DNA from: Treponema sp.
GTDB taxonomy: Bacteria; Spirochaetota; Spirochaetia; Treponematales; Treponemataceae
NCBI GenBank assembly: GCA_017934745.1
Contig: JAGBIY010000051.1
Location: 95,257-159,256, forward strand
Direction: 5' to 3'
Length of the DNA: 64,000 bases
The notes beneath the pieces are model-generated. The model saw only the letters and a program-made list of their open reading frames with translations. It did no database searches and was not told the origin of the DNA. Of this stretch, positions 9,011 to 16,867 are shown piece by piece. Position numbers and translations under genes: made by a program. Every line of letters begins with the position of its first letter. Position 1 is the stretch's first letter.

Positions 9011-10123
9011 TCACTTTCCGAGGTCTATGTTGCGCCTGTTCCATGTGAACGGGTTGTATTTCTCAAGCTCCGTTATCTCCTTCCAGTGGAAATCGATTTC
9101 GCTCACGGGGAAAAGCGGCTTCGGAGGATCCTTCCTCCGCTTGTTGTTTTCGGAGACGATGGCGAGCAAATCCTCTTTTGACTCGCCGTTCGGAACACGC
9201 ACGAGATAAGGCTTTCCGAACGCGCAAATCGAAAAGTCGGAATCGTAGACAGTGCCGTCGGGCATTGAATTCGTCTTCTCTATGTTCCGTATCTTCGTTC
9301 CCCTTCCAGTCGTGCACTGGTACAAATCGGCACCGATTTTTAGGAATTTCGGCACCTCGAACGTTCTGGCTCCGTCGGTGAAAGTCGCCACGGCATCAGG
9401 GTCGAAGTCCATGCCGCTCTTCCAGTAGCGGAGCCTGTACACAGCGTCGTTTCCGCTTCCGTCCTCGTCCTTGACGATGTAGTAGGACTGAACCTCCTTC
9501 CTGAAGCGCGGCGGGGAAATCGTTATCCCATCGGCGTTTGAGGCGCACCCCCAAAATCCGCCGTTCGAGTCTCCCTTCACAACCCTAGGCACGCCGTTCT
9601 CGACCTCGACTTTCGGATTGACCAGGAAATCCAAGTAGAGCCGGCCGTCGATTACAGCTATCGGAACGAAGAGAGACTCCGTCCTCGCGACTTTTCCCGT
9701 GGAATAGACCGCACCGGGATAAACAAGCTCAAGCTCGTAGACACCGGCGTTCTTCGACTCGTTCTCGAAAAGCACCCGGCAGTTGACAGAAATGTCCTCG
9801 GGAGTTCTGGACTCCGCATCGTTCCTGTCCCGCGTCTTTATCTCCCTGAACGAAGCGTTCTCGGCAGCGCGGTCGTCGTACCATGCATAGAAGACGCGGA
9901 GGACGACACCGAAATCGAACGAAAGCGCACCCTCCGAAGAATCATCAGCGGAGGAATCGGCATTTTTTCCCTCGAAAAGGACAAGCCTGTCGGTTCCCTG
10001 CCAAATGCCGCCCAAAATCGGCTTGGACTGATTTTCCGCCCGGTCCTGCTGAACACCGTTCTGTGAAAAAGCAAAAAACGCGCCGAAAAAAAGGACAGCG
10101 CAACAAAAAAATAATTTCCGCAT
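9011..10123 (-). CDS. Hypothetical exported protein
   Basis: The 370-residue product begins with a clear signal peptide (MRKLF, hydrophobic core, cleavage near FAFSQ). The rest looks like a soluble, beta-rich periplasmic or surface domain. It has an early [15 protein letters not shown] motif and a late [14 protein letters not shown] tail. I recognise no family; the pattern resembles treponemal exported proteins that describe a value, its state and a range, without catalytic motifs. It ends 32 bp before ilvB on the same strand, so co-transcription is possible although the functions do not suggest a link. It is divergent from the RlpA-like gene. Confidence 0.6.
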   Translation of the reverse strand: MRKLFFCCAVLFFGAFFAFSQNGVQQDRAENQSKPILGGIWQGTDRLVLFEGKNADSSADDSSEGALSFDFGVVLRVFYAWYDDRAAENASFREIKTRDRNDAESRTPEDISVNCRVLFENESKNAGVYELELVYPGAVYSTGKVARTESLFVPIAVIDGRLYLDFLVNPKVEVENGVPRVVKGDSNGGFWGCASNADGITISPPRFRKEVQSYYIVKDEDGSGNDAVYRLRYWKSGMDFDPDAVATFTDGARTFEVPKFLKIGADLYQCTTGRGTKIRNIEKTNSMPDGTVYDSDFSICAFGKPYLVRVPNGESKEDLLAIVSENNKRRKDPPKPLFPVSEIDFHWKEITELEKYNPFTWNRRNIDLGK

Positions 10124-10183
10124 AATAGATTATCGGAGAATTTATCAATAAATTCTCAAAAGCAAAAAGCCGATAATGAATTT

Positions 10184-10948
10184 ATGAAAAAATTACACAT
10201 AGTTTTCTTGCTTTTACTCACAGTTTTCTCTGCATCGACTTTCGCGGAGGAACTTTTCAAATCGAACGTGACCGCTTCATACTACGCTGATAAATTCCAC
10301 GGCAAAAAGACGTCAAGCGGAGAGACGTTCAACATGTACGCCTTCACAGCCGCCCACAAGACGCTTCCGTTCAACACGATTGTCAAAGTGACGAACCTCT
10401 CGAACGGAAAATCCGTGAACGTCAGGGTGAACGACAGAGGTCCGTTCTCCGAGAACCGGGAAATCGACGTGTCGAAAGCGGCCGCCGAGAAGCTCGACAT
10501 GGTCGCGGCAGGCACAGCCCAGGTTTCCCTCGAAATCGTCCAGCTCGGAGATACGGTCGCCACAGAGACAGCCGCGACTCCGGCCTCGTCCTCAACGTCA
10601 TCGGCCTCATCAATCGAGGAGACAATCAACAAGCTCAAGAAGCTCGATCCGAACAAGCGATGGGACATCCAGCTCGGAGCTTTCGCCAAGAGGGAGAACG
10701 CGGAGGCTCTCGCCCAGAAGCTCGTGGACGCGGGATTCAAGAACGTCGTGTTCCAGAGGACGACAGAGGTGACGAGGGTCGTAATCAAGGACACTCCGAC
10801 ATCGGAAGTCCAGGGAGTGCTCACAAGCCTCGAAAGCAAAGGATTCACCGACTATTTCGTCAGGGAGAGGAAAGCCGATTCCGTGACATCGACGAACCCT
10901 TCGACGATTCCTACCGATTCAGACTCCTCGACTGTGGACGCAAAATAG
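10184..10948 (+). CDS. rlpA: RlpA-like septal ring / peptidoglycan protein with DPBB and SPOR domains
   Basis: The 254 residues hold a signal peptide (to about residue 21, SPI type with no lipobox cysteine, so not a lipoprotein as in E. coli). A double-psi beta-barrel follows (about 28-115), with [25 protein letters not shown] and the catalytic-type VNDRGPF motif. A Ser/Thr-rich linker follows, then a SPOR domain (about 160-232, [21 protein letters not shown]). RlpA cleaves naked glycan strands at division sites, and SPOR targets those denuded strands. The gene is monocistronic with a strong terminator after it. Confidence 0.88.
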   Translation: MKKLHIVFLLLLTVFSASTFAEELFKSNVTASYYADKFHGKKTSSGETFNMYAFTAAHKTLPFNTIVKVTNLSNGKSVNVRVNDRGPFSENREIDVSKAAAEKLDMVAAGTAQVSLEIVQLGDTVATETAATPASSSTSSASSIEETINKLKKLDPNKRWDIQLGAFAKRENAEALAQKLVDAGFKNVVFQRTTEVTRVVIKDTPTSEVQGVLTSLESKGFTDYFVRERKADSVTSTNPSTIPTDSDSSTVDAK

Positions 10949-10960
10949 AAAGACAGACAT

Positions 10961-11004
10961 AAAAAAATCCTGCACTTTGGAAAGCAAATTGCAGGATTTT
11001 TTTT
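10961..11004. terminator. Bidirectional terminator between rlpA and the small lipoprotein gene
   Basis: AAAAAAATCCTGCA (10961-10974) pairs with TGCAGGATTTTTTTT (10990-11004). It can terminate both converging transcripts. Confidence 0.9.
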
Positions 11005-11024
11005 AGCGTCAGAAAAAAGACAAC

Positions 11025-11258
11025 TTAGTTAGTGACAGCGTTAACTGCTGTATCCGCCGCAGACTCGATAGTCTCTGTAGCCTCAGATGTGGCCGCGTTC
11101 ACTGTTGAATCGACAGCGGTCTGAACAGCCTCTTTGACTTCCTGCTTGGCTGTCTCGGCGTTTGACTTAGCGGCAGCCTGTGTTGAAGAGCCGCAAGAAG
11201 CGAATGCGAAAACAGAAGCGAGTGTCGCAACAACGGCGATGTTTCTGATCATTTTCAT
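11025..11258 (-). CDS. Small Ala-rich lipoprotein
   Basis: The 77 residues comprise a signal peptide with lipobox FAFASC (Cys about residue 22). A low-complexity tail rich in Ala, Thr, Glu and Val follows (TAVDSTVNAATSEATETIE), which is probably helical. The layout resembles Lpp-like or entericidin-like small lipoproteins, but no specific family is evident. The ATG follows a GGAGG site. It ends in a shared terminator with rlpA. Confidence 0.65.
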   Translation of the reverse strand: MKMIRNIAVVATLASVFAFASCGSSTQAAAKSNAETAKQEVKEAVQTAVDSTVNAATSEATETIESAADTAVNAVTN

Positions 11259-11394
11259 AAAAAATTGCCTCCAAATGAAATGAATGTGAAGAGTTTAGCA
11301 GAATTTTCACACAATGTTAATCATGTGCCACAGATTCAACTTGAAAAAAGGTCAAAAAACTTCAATAAACAGAATGAAAAATCCTATCATCCTT

Positions 11395-11424
11395 GGGCCT
11401 GTTCCGAAGTTTCCGAACAGGCCT
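11395..11424 (-). terminator. Hairpin at the end of the acyl-CoA ligase gene
   Basis: GGCCTGTTC and GAACAGGCC form a perfect 9-bp stem that overlaps the stop codon of the ligase gene. The T-tract after it on the minus strand is weak, so it may protect the 3' end or terminate only partially. Confidence 0.5.
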
Positions 11425-13381
11425 ATTTAAAAAGCCTTGCATATTCCTTCTTGTATATCTCCGTGATTTTGTGGCGCATGAGTTCCTGCTTGGCGTTGAT
11501 TTCCTTGCCGAGCTCGAACGACTTCTTGAGGAGGACGAATTTTCCTATGCGCTCGCAGGTGCGGAATCCGTTCTTCGCGTTGTCCAAAGTGTCGATTTCC
11601 GTCTGGAAAAGGTTCTGGATTTCCTTCGTCTCAAGGAGCGACTCGTAGTTGTCGTAGAGGATGTTGTTCTCCTCGGCGTAGGCGAGCACGTTCTGCTGGT
11701 CGGGGACGACGAGCGCGCCGAGGTACTTCTTGTCCTGCCCCACCACGACAGCGCGTTCGATGTAGGGGCTTGCGTTGATGGCCTTCTCGATGACCTGCGG
11801 CTCTATGTTCTCCCCGCCAAGAAGCACTATCGTGTCCTTCGCCCTGCCGACGATTTTCAATTCCTCGTCGTACGAAATCATTCCAAGGTCGCCGGTGTTG
11901 AGCCAGCCCTCGGAGTCGACGACCTTCTCAGTGAGGTCGGGCCGCTTGTAGTAGCCCTTCATGACCTGCCGCCCCTTCACGAGGATGATTCCGCGCTTTC
12001 CCGGCTTGAGCGGCTCGCCGTCCACAATCTGCCCGTCCTTCTCCGCGACAATCTTCACGTCGAACGAAGGGAATACGAGGCCGACGTTGTTGCTCCTAGG
12101 CTTTTTCGAGTTCCTGACCGAAATGACAGGGGCGGACTCCGTCATGCCGTAGCCTTCGAGCAGGTTGAAGCCGATGGCATGGTAGAACGCCTCGATGTCC
12201 GGCTGCAGTGCGCCGCCTCCAGAAATGACCGCGCGGAAATTCCCTCCGAAGCGGGAACGGAGCTTCTTGAAGAGCGTAATCTCGCAGAGGAGATGCGGAA
12301 TCCACAAAAGCGCGAACGGAACGACGCTCCAGAGCACATCCAAAAAGCGCGGATACCATCTGTAGCGGCACCTCAAGCCCAAGACGCCCTCCTTCATCTT
12401 GTAGTACATCTTTCCGATGAGTATCGAATACTTGAAATGGAACTGCTGCCACTTGCTGAGCTTCTTCACCTCGCGGAAAAGCCCCTGCGCCACAGCCTCG
12501 AACAATCTCGGCACGACGTTCATCCACTGCGGCTGGACGAGGTTCATGTCCTGGAGCATGACGGACGCTATCGGACGCGAATAGGCGAAGCCGCCCTCAA
12601 GGGCGACGACCATGTAGCAGAAGGCGCGCTCGAACGAATGCCAAATCGGGAGGACAGTGAGCCATATGTCGCCGGACTGCATCAGGCCAAGCACGGAATG
12701 GGCTACCTCGCACTGCGCGATGTAGTTGTCGTGCGTGAGCTGCACGCCCTTCGGAAGCCCTGTCGTTCCGGAAGTGAAGATGATTGTCGCAACGTCGTCC
12801 GGCTGAATTTCGTCCATGCCCTTCTCTATCTCAATCCACTCCTCCTTCGATATGTTCACGCCCTCGCTTTCGAGGAAGTGGTAGTTCAAGACCTCAAGCC
12901 CCTTCTCGCGGGCCTCGGCAAGAATCGGTCCCTCCTGGTAGTCGAAGAGGATGGCGGTCTTTAGCGAAGGCACCTCCTCGATTTTCTCAAGCACCTTCTG
13001 GAGCTGCCTGGCATTCTCGAAGAAGCACATTTTGCACTCGGCGAAATTCAATATGAAGCGCATCTCCATGCCCATCGAATCGCAGCCGCGGGGGACGTCG
13101 ATCGCCCCAAGAGAGAGAATGGCCAAGTCGGTGATGAGCCACTCGCGCCTGTTGTCGGCCATTATGCCGATGTTGTCCCCCTTCTTGACCCCGATTTTCT
13201 TGAGGCTGGAAGCGAATTCGACAGCGTGCTGGTAAACCTGCGAGTAGCTGTATGGAACGAAGACACCGCTCTTGTTCTTCACAAGCTGCAGCGTGTGGTT
13301 CGGGACCTTCTTCACCTTCTCTCTGAACATGACGGGAATTGTGGCTCCGAGCGTCCTGTCCATCTTTGATTCGTCAATCAT
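11423..13381 (-). CDS. Long-chain acyl-CoA ligase (AMP-forming), FadD/FACS family
   Basis: This 652-residue adenylate-forming enzyme activates fatty acids with ATP and CoA. The ATP-binding motif is IIFTSGTTGLPKGV (about residue 220). Next come the A5-type motif GYGMTESAP and the hinge region LNTGDLG. The insert and the hydrophobic FALLWIPHLLCEITLF stretch are typical of treponemal and eukaryote-like long-chain ligases that lie at the membrane. I use the ATG at 13381, which has GGAGG 5 bp upstream; a TTG four codons earlier lies inside that site. The gene stands alone; the thiI gene diverges from it across a 274-bp gap with an inverted repeat. Confidence 0.9.
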   Translation of the reverse strand: MIDESKMDRTLGATIPVMFREKVKKVPNHTLQLVKNKSGVFVPYSYSQVYQHAVEFASSLKKIGVKKGDNIGIMADNRREWLITDLAILSLGAIDVPRGCDSMGMEMRFILNFAECKMCFFENARQLQKVLEKIEEVPSLKTAILFDYQEGPILAEAREKGLEVLNYHFLESEGVNISKEEWIEIEKGMDEIQPDDVATIIFTSGTTGLPKGVQLTHDNYIAQCEVAHSVLGLMQSGDIWLTVLPIWHSFERAFCYMVVALEGGFAYSRPIASVMLQDMNLVQPQWMNVVPRLFEAVAQGLFREVKKLSKWQQFHFKYSILIGKMYYKMKEGVLGLRCRYRWYPRFLDVLWSVVPFALLWIPHLLCEITLFKKLRSRFGGNFRAVISGGGALQPDIEAFYHAIGFNLLEGYGMTESAPVISVRNSKKPRSNNVGLVFPSFDVKIVAEKDGQIVDGEPLKPGKRGIILVKGRQVMKGYYKRPDLTEKVVDSEGWLNTGDLGMISYDEELKIVGRAKDTIVLLGGENIEPQVIEKAINASPYIERAVVVGQDKKYLGALVVPDQQNVLAYAEENNILYDNYESLLETKEIQNLFQTEIDTLDNAKNGFRTCERIGKFVLLKKSFELGKEINAKQELMRHKITEIYKKEYARLFK

Positions 13382-13496
13382 TTTCTCCTCCAATCGAAAA
13401 GCGGCCGGCTACGGAAACTGGCGTCCCCAAACCGATTCGTTCTATTTGATTTCTTTTTTTTTTCGATTCTATTCTATCCATGTGAGTTTGTTTTTC

Positions 13497-13527
13497 AAAA
13501 TGACATTTTAACAATTTTTGTCATTTT
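13497..13527. promoter_or_regulatory. Inverted repeat between the acyl-CoA ligase and thiI genes
   Basis: AAAATGACA (13497-13505) and TGTCATTTT (13519-13527) are perfect 9-bp arms separated by 13 AT-rich bases. No GC stem or T-run follows, so an operator is more likely than a terminator. Confidence 0.4.
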
Positions 13528-13655
13528 GTCGAAGTAGGTGGACGGACAACGACACCGAGAAAAATCAGAGAGACGCCCCATATAGCACCATTCCGCCCAT
13601 TTCCGATAAAATCAAATCTGTTTACAAATCACGAAATTCAACAAGGAAAAAAACT

Positions 13656-14903
13656 ATGCAGCACACATTTTTGGGAAAAGTCGGCGAATTGATGCTCAAA
13701 GGCTCCAACATAAAGACGTTCGAGAGGATTCTCGTGCAGAACATAAAGACATCTCTACAGTCGGTGAAGGCGGACGTCATAATCAGGGCGGGAAGACTGT
13801 ACGTGGAATGCCCTGACGAATCCGTGGAGGCCGTGAAGTGGACGCTCTCGCACACTCTCGGAATAACGGGCTGGGCCGAGGCCGTGGTGGTAGAGAAGAA
13901 CATCGAGGCAATCAAGGACGAAGTGGCGAGGCAGTGCGAGGAAGCGAAGAAGATGGGCGCGAAGACGTTCAAGACGGAAGCGAGGAGAAGCGACAAGTCG
14001 TTTCCGATGGACCACTACGCGATAATGCGCGAAGGAGCGACAAAAGCATACGAGCAGAAGATACTGGAAGTTGACGTGCACAATCCCGACGTTCAGATAA
14101 ACATCGAAGTTCGAGAGAAGTGCTTCGTCTACTCGGACGCGATGAAGGGACGGAGAGGTCTTCCGCTCGGCTGTTCGGGGAAGGGGCTGCTTCTGCTCTC
14201 CGGCGGACTCGATTCCCCTGTCGCGGGCTACCGGATGATGAGGCGCGGAATGAGCGTGGACTGCTGCTACTTCCACGCCTACCCCTACACTAGCGACCAG
14301 GCCCGCGAAAAAGTCGAGAAGCTCGCTGAAATCATCTCCGGCTACGGAATGAAGACGCACATCAACATAATCCCGTTCACGGAAGTGCAGATGCAGATAA
14401 AGAAGAAGTCCCCGGAGAACATGACGACGCTCATGCTCCGCCTCTGCATGATGAAGTGCGCGAACATGCTCGCGGCAAAGACGAACGCCGACTGCATCAT
14501 CACGGGCGAGAGCCTTGGGCAAGTCGCGAGCCAGACGATACAGAACATGGAATGCACGGAGTCGTTCGCGGAAAGACCGCTCTTGCGCCCGCTCGTGGGA
14601 CTCGACAAAGAGGAAATCATCGACACCGCAAAGGAAATCGGAACTTACGAGACGTCGATTCTGCCGTACGAAGACTGCTGCGTCCTCTTCTCCCCGAAGC
14701 ACCCCATCCTGCACTGCTCCGTGGAGGAGGCGAAGAGCGTCTACGAGTCGCTTGAAGTGGACGAACTGGTGAAAAAGGCGTTCGAGGAAAGGGTCGTCAA
14801 AAGATACGAGGCTCGGAGCACAGTCGCATCCCTTTTCGGCACCAAGGACAACACGGAGGAACTCAAGTCGATAAACGGCACCGTCTGCACTGCGAGAATT
14901 TAG
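13656..14903 (+). CDS. thiI: tRNA 4-thiouridine sulfurtransferase, rhodanese-less form
   Basis: ThiI adenylates U8 of tRNA for thiolation and can supply sulfur for thiamine synthesis. The 415-residue protein has the N-terminal ferredoxin-like region starting GKVGELMLKGSN, a THUMP domain (about 60-165), and the PP-loop ATPase motif LLLLSGGLDSPVAGYRM. The long E. coli form has an extra C-terminal rhodanese domain with the persulfide cysteine. This protein ends without it, so sulfur must come from a separate desulfurase, as in Bacillus. The ATG at 13656 has AGGA 10 bp upstream; upstream in-frame sequence is noncoding-like. The 3' end abuts a repeat region. Confidence 0.92.
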   Translation: MQHTFLGKVGELMLKGSNIKTFERILVQNIKTSLQSVKADVIIRAGRLYVECPDESVEAVKWTLSHTLGITGWAEAVVVEKNIEAIKDEVARQCEEAKKMGAKTFKTEARRSDKSFPMDHYAIMREGATKAYEQKILEVDVHNPDVQINIEVREKCFVYSDAMKGRRGLPLGCSGKGLLLLSGGLDSPVAGYRMMRRGMSVDCCYFHAYPYTSDQAREKVEKLAEIISGYGMKTHINIIPFTEVQMQIKKKSPENMTTLMLRLCMMKCANMLAAKTNADCIITGESLGQVASQTIQNMECTESFAERPLLRPLVGLDKEEIIDTAKEIGTYETSILPYEDCCVLFSPKHPILHCSVEEAKSVYESLEVDELVKKAFEERVVKRYEARSTVASLFGTKDNTEELKSINGTVCTARI

Positions 14904-14910
14904 AATTGTG

Positions 14911-15090
14911 CCTCGACTTGCCTCGGCTCCGCTCGGCAACCGTGCTTCGGCTTCGCTCGGCAACCGTGCTTCGACTCCGCTCGGCAACCGTGCTTCGGCT
15001 CCGCTCAGCAACCGTCACTCAGGGAACAGTTCAGCAACCGTGCTTCGGCTCCGCTCAGCAACCAGCTTGTTCATTGAGCGGAGTCGAAAA
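14911..15090. repeat. 24-bp tandem repeats with an inverted end copy
   Basis: About five imperfect copies of a 24-bp unit of the form CGGCTCCGCTCGGCAACCGTGCTT follow one another directly after thiI. One copy is interrupted by about 26 bp. At 15073-15090 the core recurs inverted (GAGCGGAGTCGAAAAG). Copies vary at C/T and A/G positions. The motif resembles the short CTCCGCTCAGC-type dispersed repeats found near gene ends in many genomes. It is noncoding as far as I can see, and it can fold into a hairpin through the inverted copy. Confidence 0.8.
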
Positions 15091-15311
15091 GTGCTACGAC
15101 AACTGCAGGATGGAAAGTTTTTTTTGCGACCCTCAAAAAGGAAAAAATATATCAGATGGACACGACAAGGATGACCGTTGAAGAAGTCAAAAAGGAAGTC
15201 TGGAGATACATTTTTGCTTACTACAACACAGTAAGAATCAGCACCGTAAACGGAGGCCTTCCTCCAATAAAATACAGACTGTCAAAAACTGCACTGTTAA
15301 ATGCAGCTTAA
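15089..15311 (+). pseudogene. IS3-family transposase (OrfB) C-terminal remnant, frameshifted
   Basis: Two frames together give a typical IS3 OrfB end. KCYDNCRMESFF is read in one frame. After an eight-T run (15118-15125) the other frame gives ATLKKEKIYQ and then VKKEVWRYIFAYYN, ending in PPIKYR and a TAA at 15309-15311. The family pattern is CYDNAxxESFFxTLKxE followed by YIxxYYNxxR. One extra T explains the shift. Everything upstream, including the catalytic DDE residues, is missing and replaced by the tandem repeats, so this is a dead fragment. Confidence 0.8.
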
Positions 15312-15666
15312 TTTAAGGGGTATTTGGGACTGCACTTTTCTTGACTATTTCAGGATTGCTTCGGCGGCTGCGACACGCACAAGCACGCCATTCATAAAAT
15401 CCCCACTGTGATTCAATCCCAAATTCATGAACATTTTACAGAAATCAGAACAGTGAATTTACATTCTCGTGGTATAAAGATGGTGACAGACTTCGTTCCA
15501 CTCTAGCAGAGCGAGCAGGAATAGCTCGCATTTTCGATGGAAGTTTTGGAAAAGAACCGCAAGGAAAGTTTCCGAGAATGCGCAGGAGCAAAATCGATTT
15601 TATAGAAAAGTCGGTATTTGTCGGAGCGATTTTGGGAACAAATTTTTATATACGAGGAATATCAAA
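15312..15666. other. Gene-free stretch between the IS remnant and the AT-rich gene
   Basis: I see no complete gene here. A frame open from about 15451 to the start of the next gene encodes about 70 residues without an evident start or family, and may be a decayed 3' fragment. A 6-bp hairpin (GCGAGC, 7-base loop, GCTCGC) lies at about 15512-15530. The terminal inverted repeat of the IS element could lie just after 15311 but is not identifiable without a reference. Confidence 0.4.
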
Positions 15667-16734
15667 ATGAATAAGGCAAATGAAGAAATTGTACCAATAA
15701 TCGATACAGAAGGAAAACAAGTAAATCCCGTTGATGATTATTCAGAAGAAGACAGAAACCCTTTTGAAAATTTTTCTTTAGATGAAAATTTTGTAAATGC
15801 AGTAAAACTAACAAACTCAATAGTAAATAAACTTTATAACAAACCTACCATAAAAGAAAAAGTATTCCCTGCTGTTTTTGTAATAGACAAAGATAATATA
15901 AAAAATCTGTATGACAAGATTCACTACAAATTAAATTTGCATGACATTCGTGATACAGAGTTCAATATTTCTGTATTGGGTGCTGACGAAAATGATAATA
16001 AGCAATCAACAGAATATAAGTCTATAGATGAATTTACTCGTACAAACGATACAAAAAATTTATTGACAAAGCTTGTTGTTATGGAGTGGAGAACAAAACT
16101 ATTTTTAAATAATTCTCATAATCCAATTTCAAAAATTATTGGGGAAGAATTTGATATCGAAATTGCAATCTCCTCAGCTCCAAAAGACAGTTCAGATGAA
16201 GCATATTATATTTTTAACGACTACCCAATAAAATCGAAAGGAATAATTCGAGTTTCTGTTGTACATAGCAATCAAGTCATAGCGGATGAGTTGATTCAAC
16301 ATGTCAGTGATTTTGTTAGTGGGATTGAAGATAAAAAATATAAAAAGAATAGTTTTATATACAATCACAAACGAAAAGTTGCACAAATTGCCGAAAAACT
16401 TCTAGGAATACCAGCTTTTATTCCATTAGTATTTTTGTTCTTTAACATTCATTCATGCTTGAATAATTCCAACAATGTGATAAAGCTGATTTCAGCTTGT
16501 ATGGGATTTTTTATTATTTCAATTACATTCGGAAATACGATTGGAGCATTAATTTACAATTTATTAAGCAAAAGAAAGTCCACCTCTTGGATAATTTTGA
16601 ACGACTATGCAAAACAAGAATATGAAAAATACAAATCATATTCAAATCCTGCTGTAAAAGCTTTTCTCGTATTTTTATTACCAATTATTCTTAATATAAT
16701 TTCAACAATTATTTCAACTAAAATTGGAAAGTAA
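15667..16734 (+). CDS. AT-rich membrane protein of unknown function (accessory)
   Basis: The 355-residue product has a soluble, acidic N-terminal region of about 240 residues. Three hydrophobic helices follow (about 250-268, 277-303 and 333-352), the last reaching the C-terminus. There is no signal peptide, so the large domain is probably cytoplasmic. No family is recognised. Base and codon use differ sharply from the surroundings, with mostly A/T third positions in a roughly 50 % GC chromosome. It has a good GAGGAA site 9 bp before the ATG. With the adjacent IS3 remnant and repeats, this points to horizontal acquisition. A membrane-anchored defence or toxin-type effector is possible but has no motif support. 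Confidence 0.6.
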   Translation: MNKANEEIVPIIDTEGKQVNPVDDYSEEDRNPFENFSLDENFVNAVKLTNSIVNKLYNKPTIKEKVFPAVFVIDKDNIKNLYDKIHYKLNLHDIRDTEFNISVLGADENDNKQSTEYKSIDEFTRTNDTKNLLTKLVVMEWRTKLFLNNSHNPISKIIGEEFDIEIAISSAPKDSSDEAYYIFNDYPIKSKGIIRVSVVHSNQVIADELIQHVSDFVSGIEDKKYKKNSFIYNHKRKVAQIAEKLLGIPAFIPLVFLFFNIHSCLNNSNNVIKLISACMGFFIISITFGNTIGALIYNLLSKRKSTSWIILNDYAKQEYEKYKSYSNPAVKAFLVFLLPIILNIISTIISTKIGK

Positions 16735-16788
16735 GAGGGAGATATACCTCCCCCAAAAAAAGAATCCATACACTCACCAATGCACAAT

Positions 16789-16840
16789 GAAAACGGAGAA
16801 TTGAAATTTTTCATCTTTCAACTTTCAATTCTCCGTTTTC
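16789..16840. repeat. 18-bp perfect inverted repeat (hairpin) between convergent genes
   Basis: GAAAACGGAGAATTGAAA (16789-16806) and its exact complement (16823-16840) flank a 16-base loop. T-rich and A-rich sequence lies on both sides, and a partial extra copy of the CCGTTTTC core follows at about 16854-16862. It could terminate both convergent genes, or it could be one end of a small mobile repeat. Confidence 0.7.
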
Positions 16841-16867
16841 AATTTACACCTTTCCGTTTTCCATTCC

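Noticed and set aside
11314-11332. Second sigma-54 promoter, upstream of the small lipoprotein gene on the minus strand
   Set aside because: TGGCAC is present on that strand but the -12 element reads TAACA rather than TTGCW, so a key GC is missing.
14911-15090. CRISPR array
   Set aside because: Units are directly adjacent with no unique spacers of constant length, and no cas gene is in the window.
15089-15311. Programmed frameshifting in a functional IS3 transposase
   Set aside because: Only the C-terminal tail remains. OrfA, the start and the DDE residues upstream are missing, so the T-run shift is decay.
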